A stretch of 64,000 nucleotides of DNA from Nostoc sp. FACHB-973 (GTDB taxonomy: Bacteria > Cyanobacteriota > Cyanobacteriia > Cyanobacteriales > Nostocaceae), in assembly GCF_014698115.1 (NCBI RefSeq), contig NZ_JACJSJ010000016.1, positions 1 to 64,000 of the forward strand. Reading direction: 5' to 3'. Position numbers and translations under genes: made by a program. Position 1 is the first letter of the stretch, and each line of letters begins with the position of its first letter. Shown here piece after piece: positions 16,938 through 25,600 of this stretch. The notes below the pieces were generated by a model. It did not search any database, was not told the DNA's origin, and saw only the letters and a program-made list of their open reading frames with translations.

Positions 16938-17676
16938 GAATTATAAATTACCAATAGATTTCTGATAAAGTCAGGACTTACCTATTGACAGAAAATACCA
17001 AATATGGGTTATTGAAAAACCACATCTGTCGTAGGGGCGTACAGCTGTACGCCCCTACCCATGTATTTGTATCAGTTATTTTGATATAGCAATCCTATTT
17101 GATTTGTGAGAATTGAAAATCATAGATATCCGACTTGTTTGAAAAGTCGGGGATCTTGTACTTCACTAATGATTTAGGATTGTTAGAGTTATTATGGACA
17201 CATATAAATTTTATTTTACAGCTAAGTATCTATCTTTAGAAATACAACAAATTGAAGAGGTAATTAAGTTTCGATGTAGATACAACAAAGATTACCTCTG
17301 TGTTTATTGAACGTGAGTTTGACGAATCAAAGCCGAAAGGTTTATTTAGAAATAATTCCTAAATTCAAAATGCACATTTAGTGTCAATTGAGATATTTTA
17401 TTGAGAAAATTCTCGATAAATTAGCTTTTTTGGCTGTAAAAGGTGCGATATCTGACTACAAGTCCTCTTCGTCAATCCCAAAGGGGAACACAGCCGATTG
17501 CGTTGGGCTAACCTTCTTTGACATTTAGATGTTTGAAGATATTCAAGCATCTGTGGGAATCAGCTAAGGAAGGTTACTTGACAAAGATTTGAGAGCTATT
17601 TTGCTGATCTAATTCACATTGTTGAATGTGGAAATATATCTGAGTGTTTGCACCCAAGTTGTGTAGGGTTGACTTT
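16938..17676. other. Intergenic region upstream of the exopolysaccharide cluster
   Basis: About 740 bases without a supportable gene. It includes the palindrome at 17031-17058 and a weak 38-codon frame at 17194-17310 (MDTYKFYFTAKYL) that looks like gene debris because similar coding continues in another frame. An imperfect inverted repeat (AACCTTCTTTGACA near 17510 and GGAAGGTTACTTGACAAAG near 17567) is also present. The cluster promoter is probably within the last 200 bases. Confidence 0.5.
17031..17058. repeat. Small palindrome GTAGGGGCGTAC...
   Basis: A perfect 28-base palindrome (GTAGGGGCGTACAG and its complement). A near-identical copy lies at 22681-22708, and related palindromes occur at 22621, 44214, 44301, 54317 and 61878. 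Confidence 0.9.
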
Positions 17677-18888
17677 ATGCGTAAACCAGTTCTGACGATT
17701 TTTTATCAATTTAATCCTTGGAACAGTAGTATAGGCGGAATTCAGACATTAATCAAAATGTTTATCAAATACGCACCCAAAGAATTTGAGGTGCGGCTTG
17801 TAGGAACAGGAGATGATAACTTTCAGCCTACTCAAAAGTGGCAAGCAGCAGAAATCGCAGGTAGAGAAATTAGTTTTTTACCTCTATTTTGCTTGAAAAA
17901 TGATAACGTTAGAAGTCTAATTCCCACCACACTCAAGTATACGGCTGCCCTTTTAGGGCGTTATTTGTCCTCAGATTTTATGCACTTTCATCGGCTAGAA
18001 CCAAGTTTGGCAGCTTGGAATTGGCAGGGAGAAAAAACTTTCTTTGTCCATAATGATATTCACACACAGATGCAAACTGTGGGTGAGCAAAAGGCGATTC
18101 TCTGGCGAAGATTTCCCGCAGGATATTTCGCTCTGGAAAGTTTACTAATTCGACAATTTAGCGAAATTCTTTCATGCAATACTGATGCAACACAATTTTA
18201 TCAACGGCGTTATCCTGATTTAAAAAATCGCGTTGCATACATCAAAAATTCCTTTGATGGTCAAATTTTTTATCCTTTGAGTCATTTACAACGGCAAGCT
18301 TCTCGACGGGAACTAACTATCAGGTTAGGTTTGGATGACGAAACACGTTTTATTTTATTTGCGGGTCGTTTGCATCCGCAAAAAGATCCCCTACTGTTAG
18401 TCCGTGGGTTCGCTGCTTTAAATCAACCGCAGAGTCATTTACTGATAGCAGGTGATGGAGAGTTAGCGACAGAAATACGTGGGGAAATTACTCGGTTGGG
18501 ATTATCTGGTCGGGTGACAATGTTGGGGGCAATTGGTATAGAAGAACTGGCGAAATTACATCGGATATGCGATGTTTTTGTCCTATGTAGTGCTTACGAA
18601 GGTCTACCTTTGGTAGTTTTGGAAGCGCTGGCTAGTGGGATACCAGTAGTCACCACTAGATGTGGTGAAACCCCAAAATTGTTAGCTGCTGACAATGGTG
18701 TTGTTTGTAAACAACGTACACCAGAATGTGTGGCAGATGCCTTACGCCAAGTAATACTGCATCCGGAAAATTATCCAAGTGCTTCCTGTGTGGCGACTGC
18801 AAAGCCTTATAGCGCTCACACTGTTATCGAGGATGTTTACAGCAAAATGCTAAGTCGTTGGAAGTTAGCAGGTTATTCAGTTAGTTGA
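17677..18888 (+). CDS. GT4-family glycosyltransferase (exopolysaccharide cluster)
   Basis: A 403-residue GT-B glycosyltransferase. I chose ATG 17677 (MRKPVLTIFYQFNPW) over an in-frame GTG at 17644 because the first beta-strand starts there. The glycine-rich loop SSIGGIQTLIK follows strand 1. The GT4 donor site is clear in the C-terminal half: ILFAGRLHPQKDPLLLVRGF, then LLIAGDGEL, then the E-x7-E motif EGLPLVVLEALASGIPVVTT. It should transfer a nucleotide-activated sugar to a lipid-linked intermediate at the inner face of the plasma membrane. It is the first gene of a plus-strand run that includes Wzc-, Wzy- and Wzx-like proteins, so its job is repeat-unit assembly. Donor and acceptor are unknown. 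Confidence 0.9.
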   Translation: MRKPVLTIFYQFNPWNSSIGGIQTLIKMFIKYAPKEFEVRLVGTGDDNFQPTQKWQAAEIAGREISFLPLFCLKNDNVRSLIPTTLKYTAALLGRYLSSDFMHFHRLEPSLAAWNWQGEKTFFVHNDIHTQMQTVGEQKAILWRRFPAGYFALESLLIRQFSEILSCNTDATQFYQRRYPDLKNRVAYIKNSFDGQIFYPLSHLQRQASRRELTIRLGLDDETRFILFAGRLHPQKDPLLLVRGFAALNQPQSHLLIAGDGELATEIRGEITRLGLSGRVTMLGAIGIEELAKLHRICDVFVLCSAYEGLPLVVLEALASGIPVVTTRCGETPKLLAADNGVVCKQRTPECVADALRQVILHPENYPSASCVATAKPYSAHTVIEDVYSKMLSRWKLAGYSVS

Positions 18889-18997
18889 TAATACGATTTT
18901 GGATTTTGGATTTTGGATTGAGGATCACCTGATATTGCATTTATTTTTCAACTTGTTATGACTCAAACAAACATTTTTCAAAAAATAACTCATTGCC

Positions 18998-20227
18998 ATG
19001 AAAATAGCCGTCATTGGTGTGAAAGGTTTACCTCCCAAACAAGGAGGAATTGAGCATTATTGTGCAGAAGTGTATCCTCGGATAATCGAACAAGGACACT
19101 GTGTTGATTTATTCGCTCGGTCTTCTAATACAAATTCTCCTTGGTTTGACCATTATGACTTTTGGGGTGTGCGAGTCATCTCCTTACCCAGTTGGGGTTT
19201 GCGTGGGGTTGATGCTTTTATGACCTCGGCACTGGGAGCGATCGCTGCTTGTGGTCAGCAATATGATATTGTTCATTTTCAGGCTTTAGGCCCATCTCTA
19301 TTTACTTGTTTACCCAGAATTGCTAGCTCTACAAAGGTTGTAGTTACCTGTCACGGCTTAGACTGGCAACGCGCCAAGTGGGGTAATTTTTCTAGTCAGC
19401 TAATTCTTTTGGGCGAAAAAGCAGCTGTGCGCTTTGCCCAAGGGCTAGTTGTGGTGTCAAAAGACCTAAAATCTTACTTTCTGGAAACCTATAATCGAGA
19501 AACAGTCTACATCCCCAGCGCTCCCGCTAGCTACGGTGCTTCAGACCCCAAATTTTCCTACGTTACCTCTTTGGGTTTGACACCAGGGCGCTACATTCTG
19601 TTTTTAGGCAGACTTGTACCGGAAAAGCGTCCCGACTTGCTCATTGACGCTTTTTGTGCATTGAAACCAACTGGATGGAAACTCGTTCTCGCTGGAGGTG
19701 TCAGCGATACTAAATCCTTCAGTGTCAAGCTATTAGAAAAGGTTGCCAATCATCGAGATATCGTATTTGCAGGCGAACTCCAAAGAACTCGTCTTTGGGA
19801 AATTGTCCGGGGAGCGGGGTTGTTTGTCCTTCCTTCTGACGTGGAAGGACTACCTTTGGCAATGTTAGAGGCGATGCGGGAAGGTATACCGGTGCTGGCG
19901 AGTAACATTCCACCGCACCAGCAATTGATTAATGATAATCGAGGGATGCTTTTTAGAGCTGGAAACGTAGACTCTTGTATACATTCCCTAGATTGGGCGA
20001 TTAATCATCTGATGGAAATGGCGGCAATGGCTAAAAATGCACAAACATACGTGCAGTTCAACTACAGTTGGGATCACATTACTTCTGAAACCTTAAAACT
20101 ATACACAACTATTCTGAATTCCTCTGAGCCAGTAGGGGTATCGGAGCCTAGTGTTCTGTCGCAGGTGACGACTGACGCTCTGACGCGGGGACGGGGGGAC
20201 GCGGGGATAAGGGGGATGAGGGAGTAG
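18998..20227 (+). CDS. GT4-family glycosyltransferase with repeat-derived tail
   Basis: A 409-residue GT-B enzyme beginning MKIAVIGVKGLPPKQGGIEHY, the N-terminal pattern of capsule and exopolysaccharide GT4 enzymes. The donor-site elements are ILFLGRLVPEKRPDLLIDAF, LVLAGGV, and EGLPLAMLEAMREGIPVLASN with the two glutamates. The conserved region ends near residue 375. The last 17 or so residues (TRGRGDAGIRGMRE) are coded by GACGCGGGGACGGGGGGACGC and GGGATGAGGGAG repeats, so the stop codon has probably moved downstream through repeat invasion. It lies between the first GT4 gene and the wzc-like gene; a family B element (20253-20377) follows. The sugar is unknown. Confidence 0.9.
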   Translation: MKIAVIGVKGLPPKQGGIEHYCAEVYPRIIEQGHCVDLFARSSNTNSPWFDHYDFWGVRVISLPSWGLRGVDAFMTSALGAIAACGQQYDIVHFQALGPSLFTCLPRIASSTKVVVTCHGLDWQRAKWGNFSSQLILLGEKAAVRFAQGLVVVSKDLKSYFLETYNRETVYIPSAPASYGASDPKFSYVTSLGLTPGRYILFLGRLVPEKRPDLLIDAFCALKPTGWKLVLAGGVSDTKSFSVKLLEKVANHRDIVFAGELQRTRLWEIVRGAGLFVLPSDVEGLPLAMLEAMREGIPVLASNIPPHQQLINDNRGMLFRAGNVDSCIHSLDWAINHLMEMAAMAKNAQTYVQFNYSWDHITSETLKLYTTILNSSEPVGVSEPSVLSQVTTDALTRGRGDAGIRGMRE

Positions 20228-20252
20228 GGGAGGTAGGGGGAGAAATAACCAA

Positions 20253-20377
20253 TAGACTTCTTGCATAAATCAAAAAAAAGAACCCCACCCCGCCTTTGAC
20301 TTACGTCAAAGTCTCCCCTCCCGAAGAGCGGGGAGGGGCTGGGGGTGGGGTGTTAGGGGACTTTTGCAAGAGGTCTA
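20253..20377. mobile_element. Non-autonomous element (family B, copy 2)
   Basis: 125 bases bounded by TAGACTTCTTGCA (20253-20265) and TGCAAGAGGTCTA (20365-20377), complementary at 12 of 13 positions. The core is AACCCCACCCCGCC...GGGGGTGGGG with an inner CTCCCC/GGGGAG stem. A copy of identical length is at 55507-55631. It sits between two exopolysaccharide genes without breaking either. Confidence 0.85.
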
Positions 20378-20438
20378 ATGCCCAATGTCCAATGCCCAAT
20401 GCCCCATGCCAATGCCCAATGACACAAAGGTATATGTA

Positions 20439-22586
20439 ATGGAGAAAAGCGTTTCATCTTTAGTAGTGGTTTTGAAGCGGCGAAGTTTGCCGGCTTTGGC
20501 GATGTTTGTTGCTGTAATTGGGGGAGCGGTAGCCTACTTAGTATTGGCTCCAAGTTTGTATCGAGCATCAGCACAATTGATATTGGATGACAAACGGGTG
20601 AGTATTTCTGAGTTGGGACGCGACCTCACACAGGTACCTGTGGGTGTACCTGGTGGTCCTAGTCCATTGGCTGAGCAGGCAGAATTAGTCAAATCACTAC
20701 CTATTTTAGAGCGATCGCTGGCTAAGGTTTTTCCTGTTTCTCAAAGCAAGTTGACAACTAAGAAATTTAGTAAAGGTTTGCGAGTGAAACTTGTCCCAGC
20801 GACGAATATCTTGGTTATCAGCTATCAAGCGCAAGACCCAATTCTGGCTGCTAAACTCGTCAATGCTGTTTCCCAAACAATGGTTGAGGAAAGTGCCGAA
20901 CAAATCCGCAAAGAAGCTGCCAATGTCAGGAAATTTTTGCAAAAAGAGGTGCCTTTCGCCCGTCAGCGGCTGCAACAAGCAGAGGCTATGGAAAACAGAT
21001 ATAAACAAGCCAGTGGTTTGATTTCCTTTGCCGACCAAAGCAAAAGTTTAGTTGATAGTTTAGCCACTTTAGAAGACGAGGAGCGGACTTTAGTTGCCCA
21101 ACTCCAAGAAACGCGATCGCGTGATGCATCCTTACGGAAAATTACTACTACTAGAAACCTCACCAATGCTTATGCATCTGTACGCGGTGGTCAAGATGAA
21201 CAACTCCAGAAGTTACGCACCAAGTTGGCAGATTTGCAAACCCAGATAGCTACTGTGCGTTTGCGCTTCACAGAGAACCATCCAAGTTTGATATTGCTCC
21301 TACAACAACAGCAAGCTCTGAGTACCTTGTACAATCGGGAACTAGCTCGCCTTTCGCCTCGAAATCCAGCTATTTCCCCGAATCATGTTGCATCCGATCC
21401 TCTGAGTCAGGATCTGACTTCGGAACTGATTGGAAATGAGATTGAACGCTTGGCAGTGGAAAATAAGCTCAAAGCTGTTCAATCTTTAAAAGCTAATCTC
21501 CAGACTCGTTTAGCACAACTGCCAATTCAACAACAACCCCTGACTGTACTGACTCGCCAACGAGAAGAAGCAGCCGCATCTTTAAAGTTGCTGCAAACTA
21601 AACTCGAAGAAGCGCGGATTGCTGAAGCCCAATTAGTTGGCAATATCCGAATTATCGAAGAGGCTAAACCACCAACTTCTCCCACCTACCCCAAACCTTA
21701 TCTAGTATTAGGGCTAGCTACTGTATTGGGAAGTATCTTAGCTGTTGGTGTAGTGTTGCTTTTGGAAGCAACAGACAATACCATCCACGATACTTCCGAA
21801 ACCGAGGAAATACTGCCAAAAATTCCCTTGTTGGGCACATTACCGTCCCTGCCTACCAAAGCCCTCAACCTGCAACCAGCAGAAGGATTTTTAGACGATA
21901 TTGCTTTGGTTGAGCCTTACCGAATGTTGCTCAAGACGCTAGAGTTTCGCAGTTCTAAAAAATTGCGGAGTATTGTGATTACTAGTACTAAATCTGGGGA
22001 AGGTAAATCAGTAGTTGTCTCGCACCTAGCTGCTGTTTGTGCGATGTTATCTCGACGAACCTTGATTGTGGATGCTGATTTACATCGGCCGATGCAGCAC
22101 AAGCTGTTTAACTTACCTGCCGAACCAGGGCTTAGCGATGCGATCGCTAAAGAGCGATCGCTACTAGATACCGTGCAAATTAGAGATATTGAAAACCTTT
22201 CAGTGCTAACTTGTGGCGAACTACACCCACGCCCCTCACAGTTACTAGAGTCTGAGGCGATGAAGTCGCTAATAGCAGATGCTATGGAACATTATGACTT
22301 TGTAATCATAGATACTCCACCTCTGAGTGTCAGTGCTGATGCAGCTACCTTGGGGCGCTATACCAATGGCGTTGTGTTGATTACACGTCCCAGTTTTACC
22401 CTCAAAGATATCCTGAAAAAAGCAGTATCAGAACTCACACAAAATCAAATACCAATTCTCGGAGTAGTAATCAATGGCATGACATCTCAAACTGAAAAAT
22501 CTTACAGCTATTTATCGCGTCCTCTGAAACATTCAACTCCTCCAAGGGATACCGTGAATTCTGCAAACGGTTTGAAGTCGAAGTGA
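20439..22586 (+). CDS. Wzc-like polysaccharide co-polymerase and tyrosine autokinase
   Basis: A 715-residue fusion. I chose ATG 20439 (MEKSVSSLVVVLKRR), preceded by AAAGG, because the in-frame ATG at 20385 reads through CCCAATGC repeats. Parts: Wzz domain with TM1 (about 20-38), a periplasmic coiled-coil region to about 410, TM2 (about 420-443), then a BY-kinase domain with Walker A SGEGKS (Lys523), Walker A' VDADLHRP (544-551) and Walker B VIIDTPP. The C-terminal tyrosine cluster is short (SYSYLSRP), fewer tyrosines than in E. coli Wzc. It controls chain length and export of Wzy-made polymer through cycles of autophosphorylation. Its position between the glycosyltransferases and the Wzy-like gene fits. 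Confidence 0.93.
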   Translation: MEKSVSSLVVVLKRRSLPALAMFVAVIGGAVAYLVLAPSLYRASAQLILDDKRVSISELGRDLTQVPVGVPGGPSPLAEQAELVKSLPILERSLAKVFPVSQSKLTTKKFSKGLRVKLVPATNILVISYQAQDPILAAKLVNAVSQTMVEESAEQIRKEAANVRKFLQKEVPFARQRLQQAEAMENRYKQASGLISFADQSKSLVDSLATLEDEERTLVAQLQETRSRDASLRKITTTRNLTNAYASVRGGQDEQLQKLRTKLADLQTQIATVRLRFTENHPSLILLLQQQQALSTLYNRELARLSPRNPAISPNHVASDPLSQDLTSELIGNEIERLAVENKLKAVQSLKANLQTRLAQLPIQQQPLTVLTRQREEAAASLKLLQTKLEEARIAEAQLVGNIRIIEEAKPPTSPTYPKPYLVLGLATVLGSILAVGVVLLLEATDNTIHDTSETEEILPKIPLLGTLPSLPTKALNLQPAEGFLDDIALVEPYRMLLKTLEFRSSKKLRSIVITSTKSGEGKSVVVSHLAAVCAMLSRRTLIVDADLHRPMQHKLFNLPAEPGLSDAIAKERSLLDTVQIRDIENLSVLTCGELHPRPSQLLESEAMKSLIADAMEHYDFVIIDTPPLSVSADAATLGRYTNGVVLITRPSFTLKDILKKAVSELTQNQIPILGVVINGMTSQTEKSYSYLSRPLKHSTPPRDTVNSANGLKSK

Positions 22587-22620
22587 TGATATGCAAGAGA
22601 ATTCAGAAAATAGATCATTT

Positions 22621-22708
22621 GTAGAGACGCGATGAATCGCGTCTGAACCCAACCATATGTTGCTTTCCTTGAAATCTGCTGTAGGGGCGTACAGCTGTAC
22701 GCCCCCAC
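22621..22708. repeat. Two small palindromes between the wzc-like and wzy-like genes
   Basis: GTAGAGACGCGATGAATCGC... at 22621-22644 and GTAGGGGCGTACAGCTGTAC... at 22681-22708. The second is nearly the same as 17031-17058. Confidence 0.88.
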
Positions 22709-22748
22709 CTATATCTATATATCTGTATCAGGTATTTCGTGAAATGGT

Positions 22749-24194
22749 ATGAAGATATTGACTAATCAACGCTCGATGATACTGAGGATTGGGTTGGTAG
22801 GTGTGGGGATTGGCTTACTCACAGCATTTGAGCCTCTTTATCTGGGGTTGGTGGTGGGCGCAATAGCGGTAGTTTTCTTATTCTTTGCCAGATTCGAGCA
22901 AACCGTACTCGGATTATTAATCTTGCGTAGTGCCCTCGATCCTTTCTCTGCTTACCAAATCCCTTCCCTATTCGCCATTGCTGTAGATGTCCTAACTTTA
23001 CTTTATGTCGCAGTCACATTACTAACTGGTCGAATAGTACGTACTGATAAATTTTGGTGGTTATTTGCAGGTTGGGTAGCTCTCCAGGGTTTAGGAGTAA
23101 TACTCATACCTTTGGAAGAACAGGGGTTAGATGGTGGTGCTTTCCTAGACAGCATCCGCGAGTGGGTACGTCTTTTTTCTTGGCTGATGGTTTACTTGCT
23201 GGTAATGCAACTCCAAGACAGACTCCATCCGCAAAAGATTATTTCTGGATTATTTTTCGCTCTCATTTTACCCCTGACGGCAGCAACAATCCAGATGCTT
23301 GTTCCCGTTTCGCTCCTACCAGCCATACTCCAAGCTACCAAAGACCCAATCTCTGGAGAAATTTCCCGAATTAATGGCACTCTTGGCCTCTCCAATACCT
23401 TCGCAACTTTTTTGTTGCTGTTCATTGGTTTAACTTATTGGAAAGTTAATCAGTCCCAACGTCGTTGGCCTTGGCTAATATTGCTTGGTTTACTCGGCTT
23501 TTTCTATGTGAATACTAAAGCTTTGTTTAGCTTGATAATGCTGGGTATTTTCATTCTGGTTTTGATTGCGCCAAGATTGAGCCTGATTAATCTGATTGGT
23601 GGGGTATTTTTATTTGCGGTAGTTATTGTCTTATTTGGCAGCACCGAGTTTGGGCAACAACGCCTCACTTCTCTAACTCAAACACCGTTGTTAAATCCAG
23701 ATTTAGATATATCGCGGGCAATTATCTTGTCACACGGAGACGGCAATAGTTTTAACTGGCGGCTTGCTCAGTGGTCTTTACTTATACAGGCTTGGGAACA
23801 GTCACCTATTTTGGGATATGGTCTGGCGAGTAGCCGCTATTTAACTATTTACAATAACTACGCCCACAATGATTATGTCCGAGCGTTAGCAGAAGGCGGA
23901 ATCTTTGGGCTTTTAGCTTTTCTATTCTTTCTTGGTCTTCAAGCTACACATTTGATTGAGTTACTTGGGCGGACTTCCTCTACTAGCGCTCAGCAAGACC
24001 TGTGTCGAGTATTGTTAGCTATCCTTGCAGCTGTGGTTGTCGGCATGATTACTGAGAATATTTGGAGTCACACAACCTTCTTTTTCTACTGGTGGACTCT
24101 GTTTGCAGTTGCTGGGTGGAATTGGGAGTGGGGAGTGGGGAGTGGGGAGTGGAAAGTGGGGGGGATGAGGGAGATGAGGGAGATGAGGGAGTGA
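22749..24194 (+). CDS. Wzy-like O-antigen ligase/polymerase family membrane protein
   Basis: A 481-residue integral membrane protein with about twelve hydrophobic segments and a large loop before the last ones, which is the O-antigen ligase/polymerase (Wzy_C/WaaL) layout. The loop carries WSLLIQAWEQSPILGYGLASSR and YAHNDYVRALAEGGIFGLLAF; the His-Asn-Asp element is typical of the family. It probably polymerises lipid-linked repeat units on the periplasmic side. The last 24 or so residues (GVGSGEWKVGGMREMREMRE) come from GGGGAGT and GGGATGA heptamers at 24121-24194 and lie beyond the final helix. ATG 22749 begins MKILTNQRSMILRIG. Ligase and polymerase cannot be separated by sequence; context favours polymerase. 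Confidence 0.85.
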   Translation: MKILTNQRSMILRIGLVGVGIGLLTAFEPLYLGLVVGAIAVVFLFFARFEQTVLGLLILRSALDPFSAYQIPSLFAIAVDVLTLLYVAVTLLTGRIVRTDKFWWLFAGWVALQGLGVILIPLEEQGLDGGAFLDSIREWVRLFSWLMVYLLVMQLQDRLHPQKIISGLFFALILPLTAATIQMLVPVSLLPAILQATKDPISGEISRINGTLGLSNTFATFLLLFIGLTYWKVNQSQRRWPWLILLGLLGFFYVNTKALFSLIMLGIFILVLIAPRLSLINLIGGVFLFAVVIVLFGSTEFGQQRLTSLTQTPLLNPDLDISRAIILSHGDGNSFNWRLAQWSLLIQAWEQSPILGYGLASSRYLTIYNNYAHNDYVRALAEGGIFGLLAFLFFLGLQATHLIELLGRTSSTSAQQDLCRVLLAILAAVVVGMITENIWSHTTFFFYWWTLFAVAGWNWEWGVGSGEWKVGGMREMREMRE

Positions 24195-24295
24195 GGGATA
24201 AGAATTAATAATCAATCCCCAGTTCCCAATCCCCAGTCCCCAGTCCCCAGTCCCCAGTCCCCAGTCCCCAGTCCCCACTCCCCACTCCCCACTCC
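24121..24295. repeat. Heptamer repeat block overlapping the wzy-like 3' end
   Basis: GGGGAGT units (24126-24160), GGGATGA/GGGAGAT units (24160-24195), then six or more CCCAGTC units (24226-24272) and CCCACTC units (24273-24295). The first part is read as protein in the preceding gene. The G-rich and C-rich halves can pair with each other. Confidence 0.93.
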
Positions 24296-24316
24296 CTTGC
24301 TATAAATGAACCTTTT

Positions 24317-25507
24317 ATGATTCAGCGCTTGATTGATACTGACGATCGCCCCCAGATGACAGCACAACATCAACGATCCTATCGAGTGGTTTTAGTGCAT
24401 CCGAGTGCGGGAGTTAACTGGAGTGGTGGCTCGGAGATTTTTGCCATAGAACTTGCCGATCGCCTCAGCACTTACTTCGATGTGGAATTATTAGCAGGCG
24501 ATCGCTGTAGTCAGTTTTACTATCCAGCTGGTGGTATTGGCCGCACACAGGCGCGGCAGATTTTGAATAATTTAGCGATCGCTTCCCTATTGAAACGTTT
24601 TTTTACTCATTCTGATATTGCGATCGAACACTTGACAAGCTTTTTACCTTGTGCTTTTCGACTACTCACACACCCTGCTGACCTAATTTTTCCCTGCAAC
24701 GATTATGGAGGCTTAGCGATGGCAGCCTTTGTCCGTACCCTGATTGGTACACCAATTATTTATACAGAACATACTGGATTGCTGAGTCAAGGGCGATCGC
24801 TTGCACGTAATTTGCGATTTCGTCCCGATCATCTCGTAGTTTTTTCGGAAACTATGGCGAATTTTGCCCGAACTTTACAACCCGATCAACCTACTACCAT
24901 CATTCCTAACGGCGTAGATACCAACCGCTTTACACCAGAAGGAGAACATATAGACTTGGGTTTAAACAAACCTCTAGTTTTGTGCGTAGCTTCTCTCAAT
25001 CGTCACAGTCACAAGCGTGTTGAACTGGCAATCAAAGCTGTAGCTTTGTTACCAAAAGTCAGTCTTCTGATTTGTGGAGATGGCATAGATCGAGAATACT
25101 TTCAATCCTTAGGCGAAAAGTTGTTGGGAAGCGATCGCTTTGCCATCAAAATCTTTCCCAGTAATCAGATGCCCAAAGTTTATCGAAGTGTCAATGCATT
25201 CACTTTGCCTTCGATTAATGAACCATGTGCTATTTCTTATTTGGAAGCAATGGCTAGTGGTTTACCAATAGTTACCACAGACGATGAAATGCGTCGCTAT
25301 ATGGTCGCAGATGCTGGAATTTTATGTGATGTCACAGACATAGAAAATTATGCTGCTGCTATTGCCAAAGTCTTGAGTGGAGATTGGCTGCAAAAAGCAA
25401 CAATGAATGCCTCACGTTTTAGCTGGGATACTATTGCAATATCTTACCGTAATGTCATTTTACAGACAATTCTTCAGTCTGGAAAAATACACTGTAAAAA
25501 TATCTAA
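24317..25507 (+). CDS. GT4-family glycosyltransferase
   Basis: A 396-residue GT-B enzyme. The N-terminal half starts at YRVVLVHPSAGVNWSGGSEIFAIELA, with a glycine-rich loop after strand 1. The donor half shows PTTIIPNGVDTNRF, VLCVASLNRHSHKRVELAIKA, LLICGDGID and EPCAISYLEAMASGLPIVTTDD with the E-x7-E glutamates. ATG 24317 gives 22 residues before the first strand; an in-frame ATG at 24356 would shorten the leader. It belongs to the plus-strand exopolysaccharide run, between the wzy-like and wzx-like genes. The sugar cannot be predicted. Confidence 0.9.
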   Translation: MIQRLIDTDDRPQMTAQHQRSYRVVLVHPSAGVNWSGGSEIFAIELADRLSTYFDVELLAGDRCSQFYYPAGGIGRTQARQILNNLAIASLLKRFFTHSDIAIEHLTSFLPCAFRLLTHPADLIFPCNDYGGLAMAAFVRTLIGTPIIYTEHTGLLSQGRSLARNLRFRPDHLVVFSETMANFARTLQPDQPTTIIPNGVDTNRFTPEGEHIDLGLNKPLVLCVASLNRHSHKRVELAIKAVALLPKVSLLICGDGIDREYFQSLGEKLLGSDRFAIKIFPSNQMPKVYRSVNAFTLPSINEPCAISYLEAMASGLPIVTTDDEMRRYMVADAGILCDVTDIENYAAAIAKVLSGDWLQKATMNASRFSWDTIAISYRNVILQTILQSGKIHCKNI

Positions 25508-25600
25508 TTAACCAACCACTCCAGACCCAGAGTTCACAAAGCAAGAACCAGTTAATACTTTCCCCATTCCCCACCCCCCACTCCCCATTCCCCAATTATT

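Noticed and set aside
24226..24295. Regular CCCAGTC units resembling a direct-repeat array
   Set aside because: Uninterrupted heptamers without spacers; not a CRISPR array.
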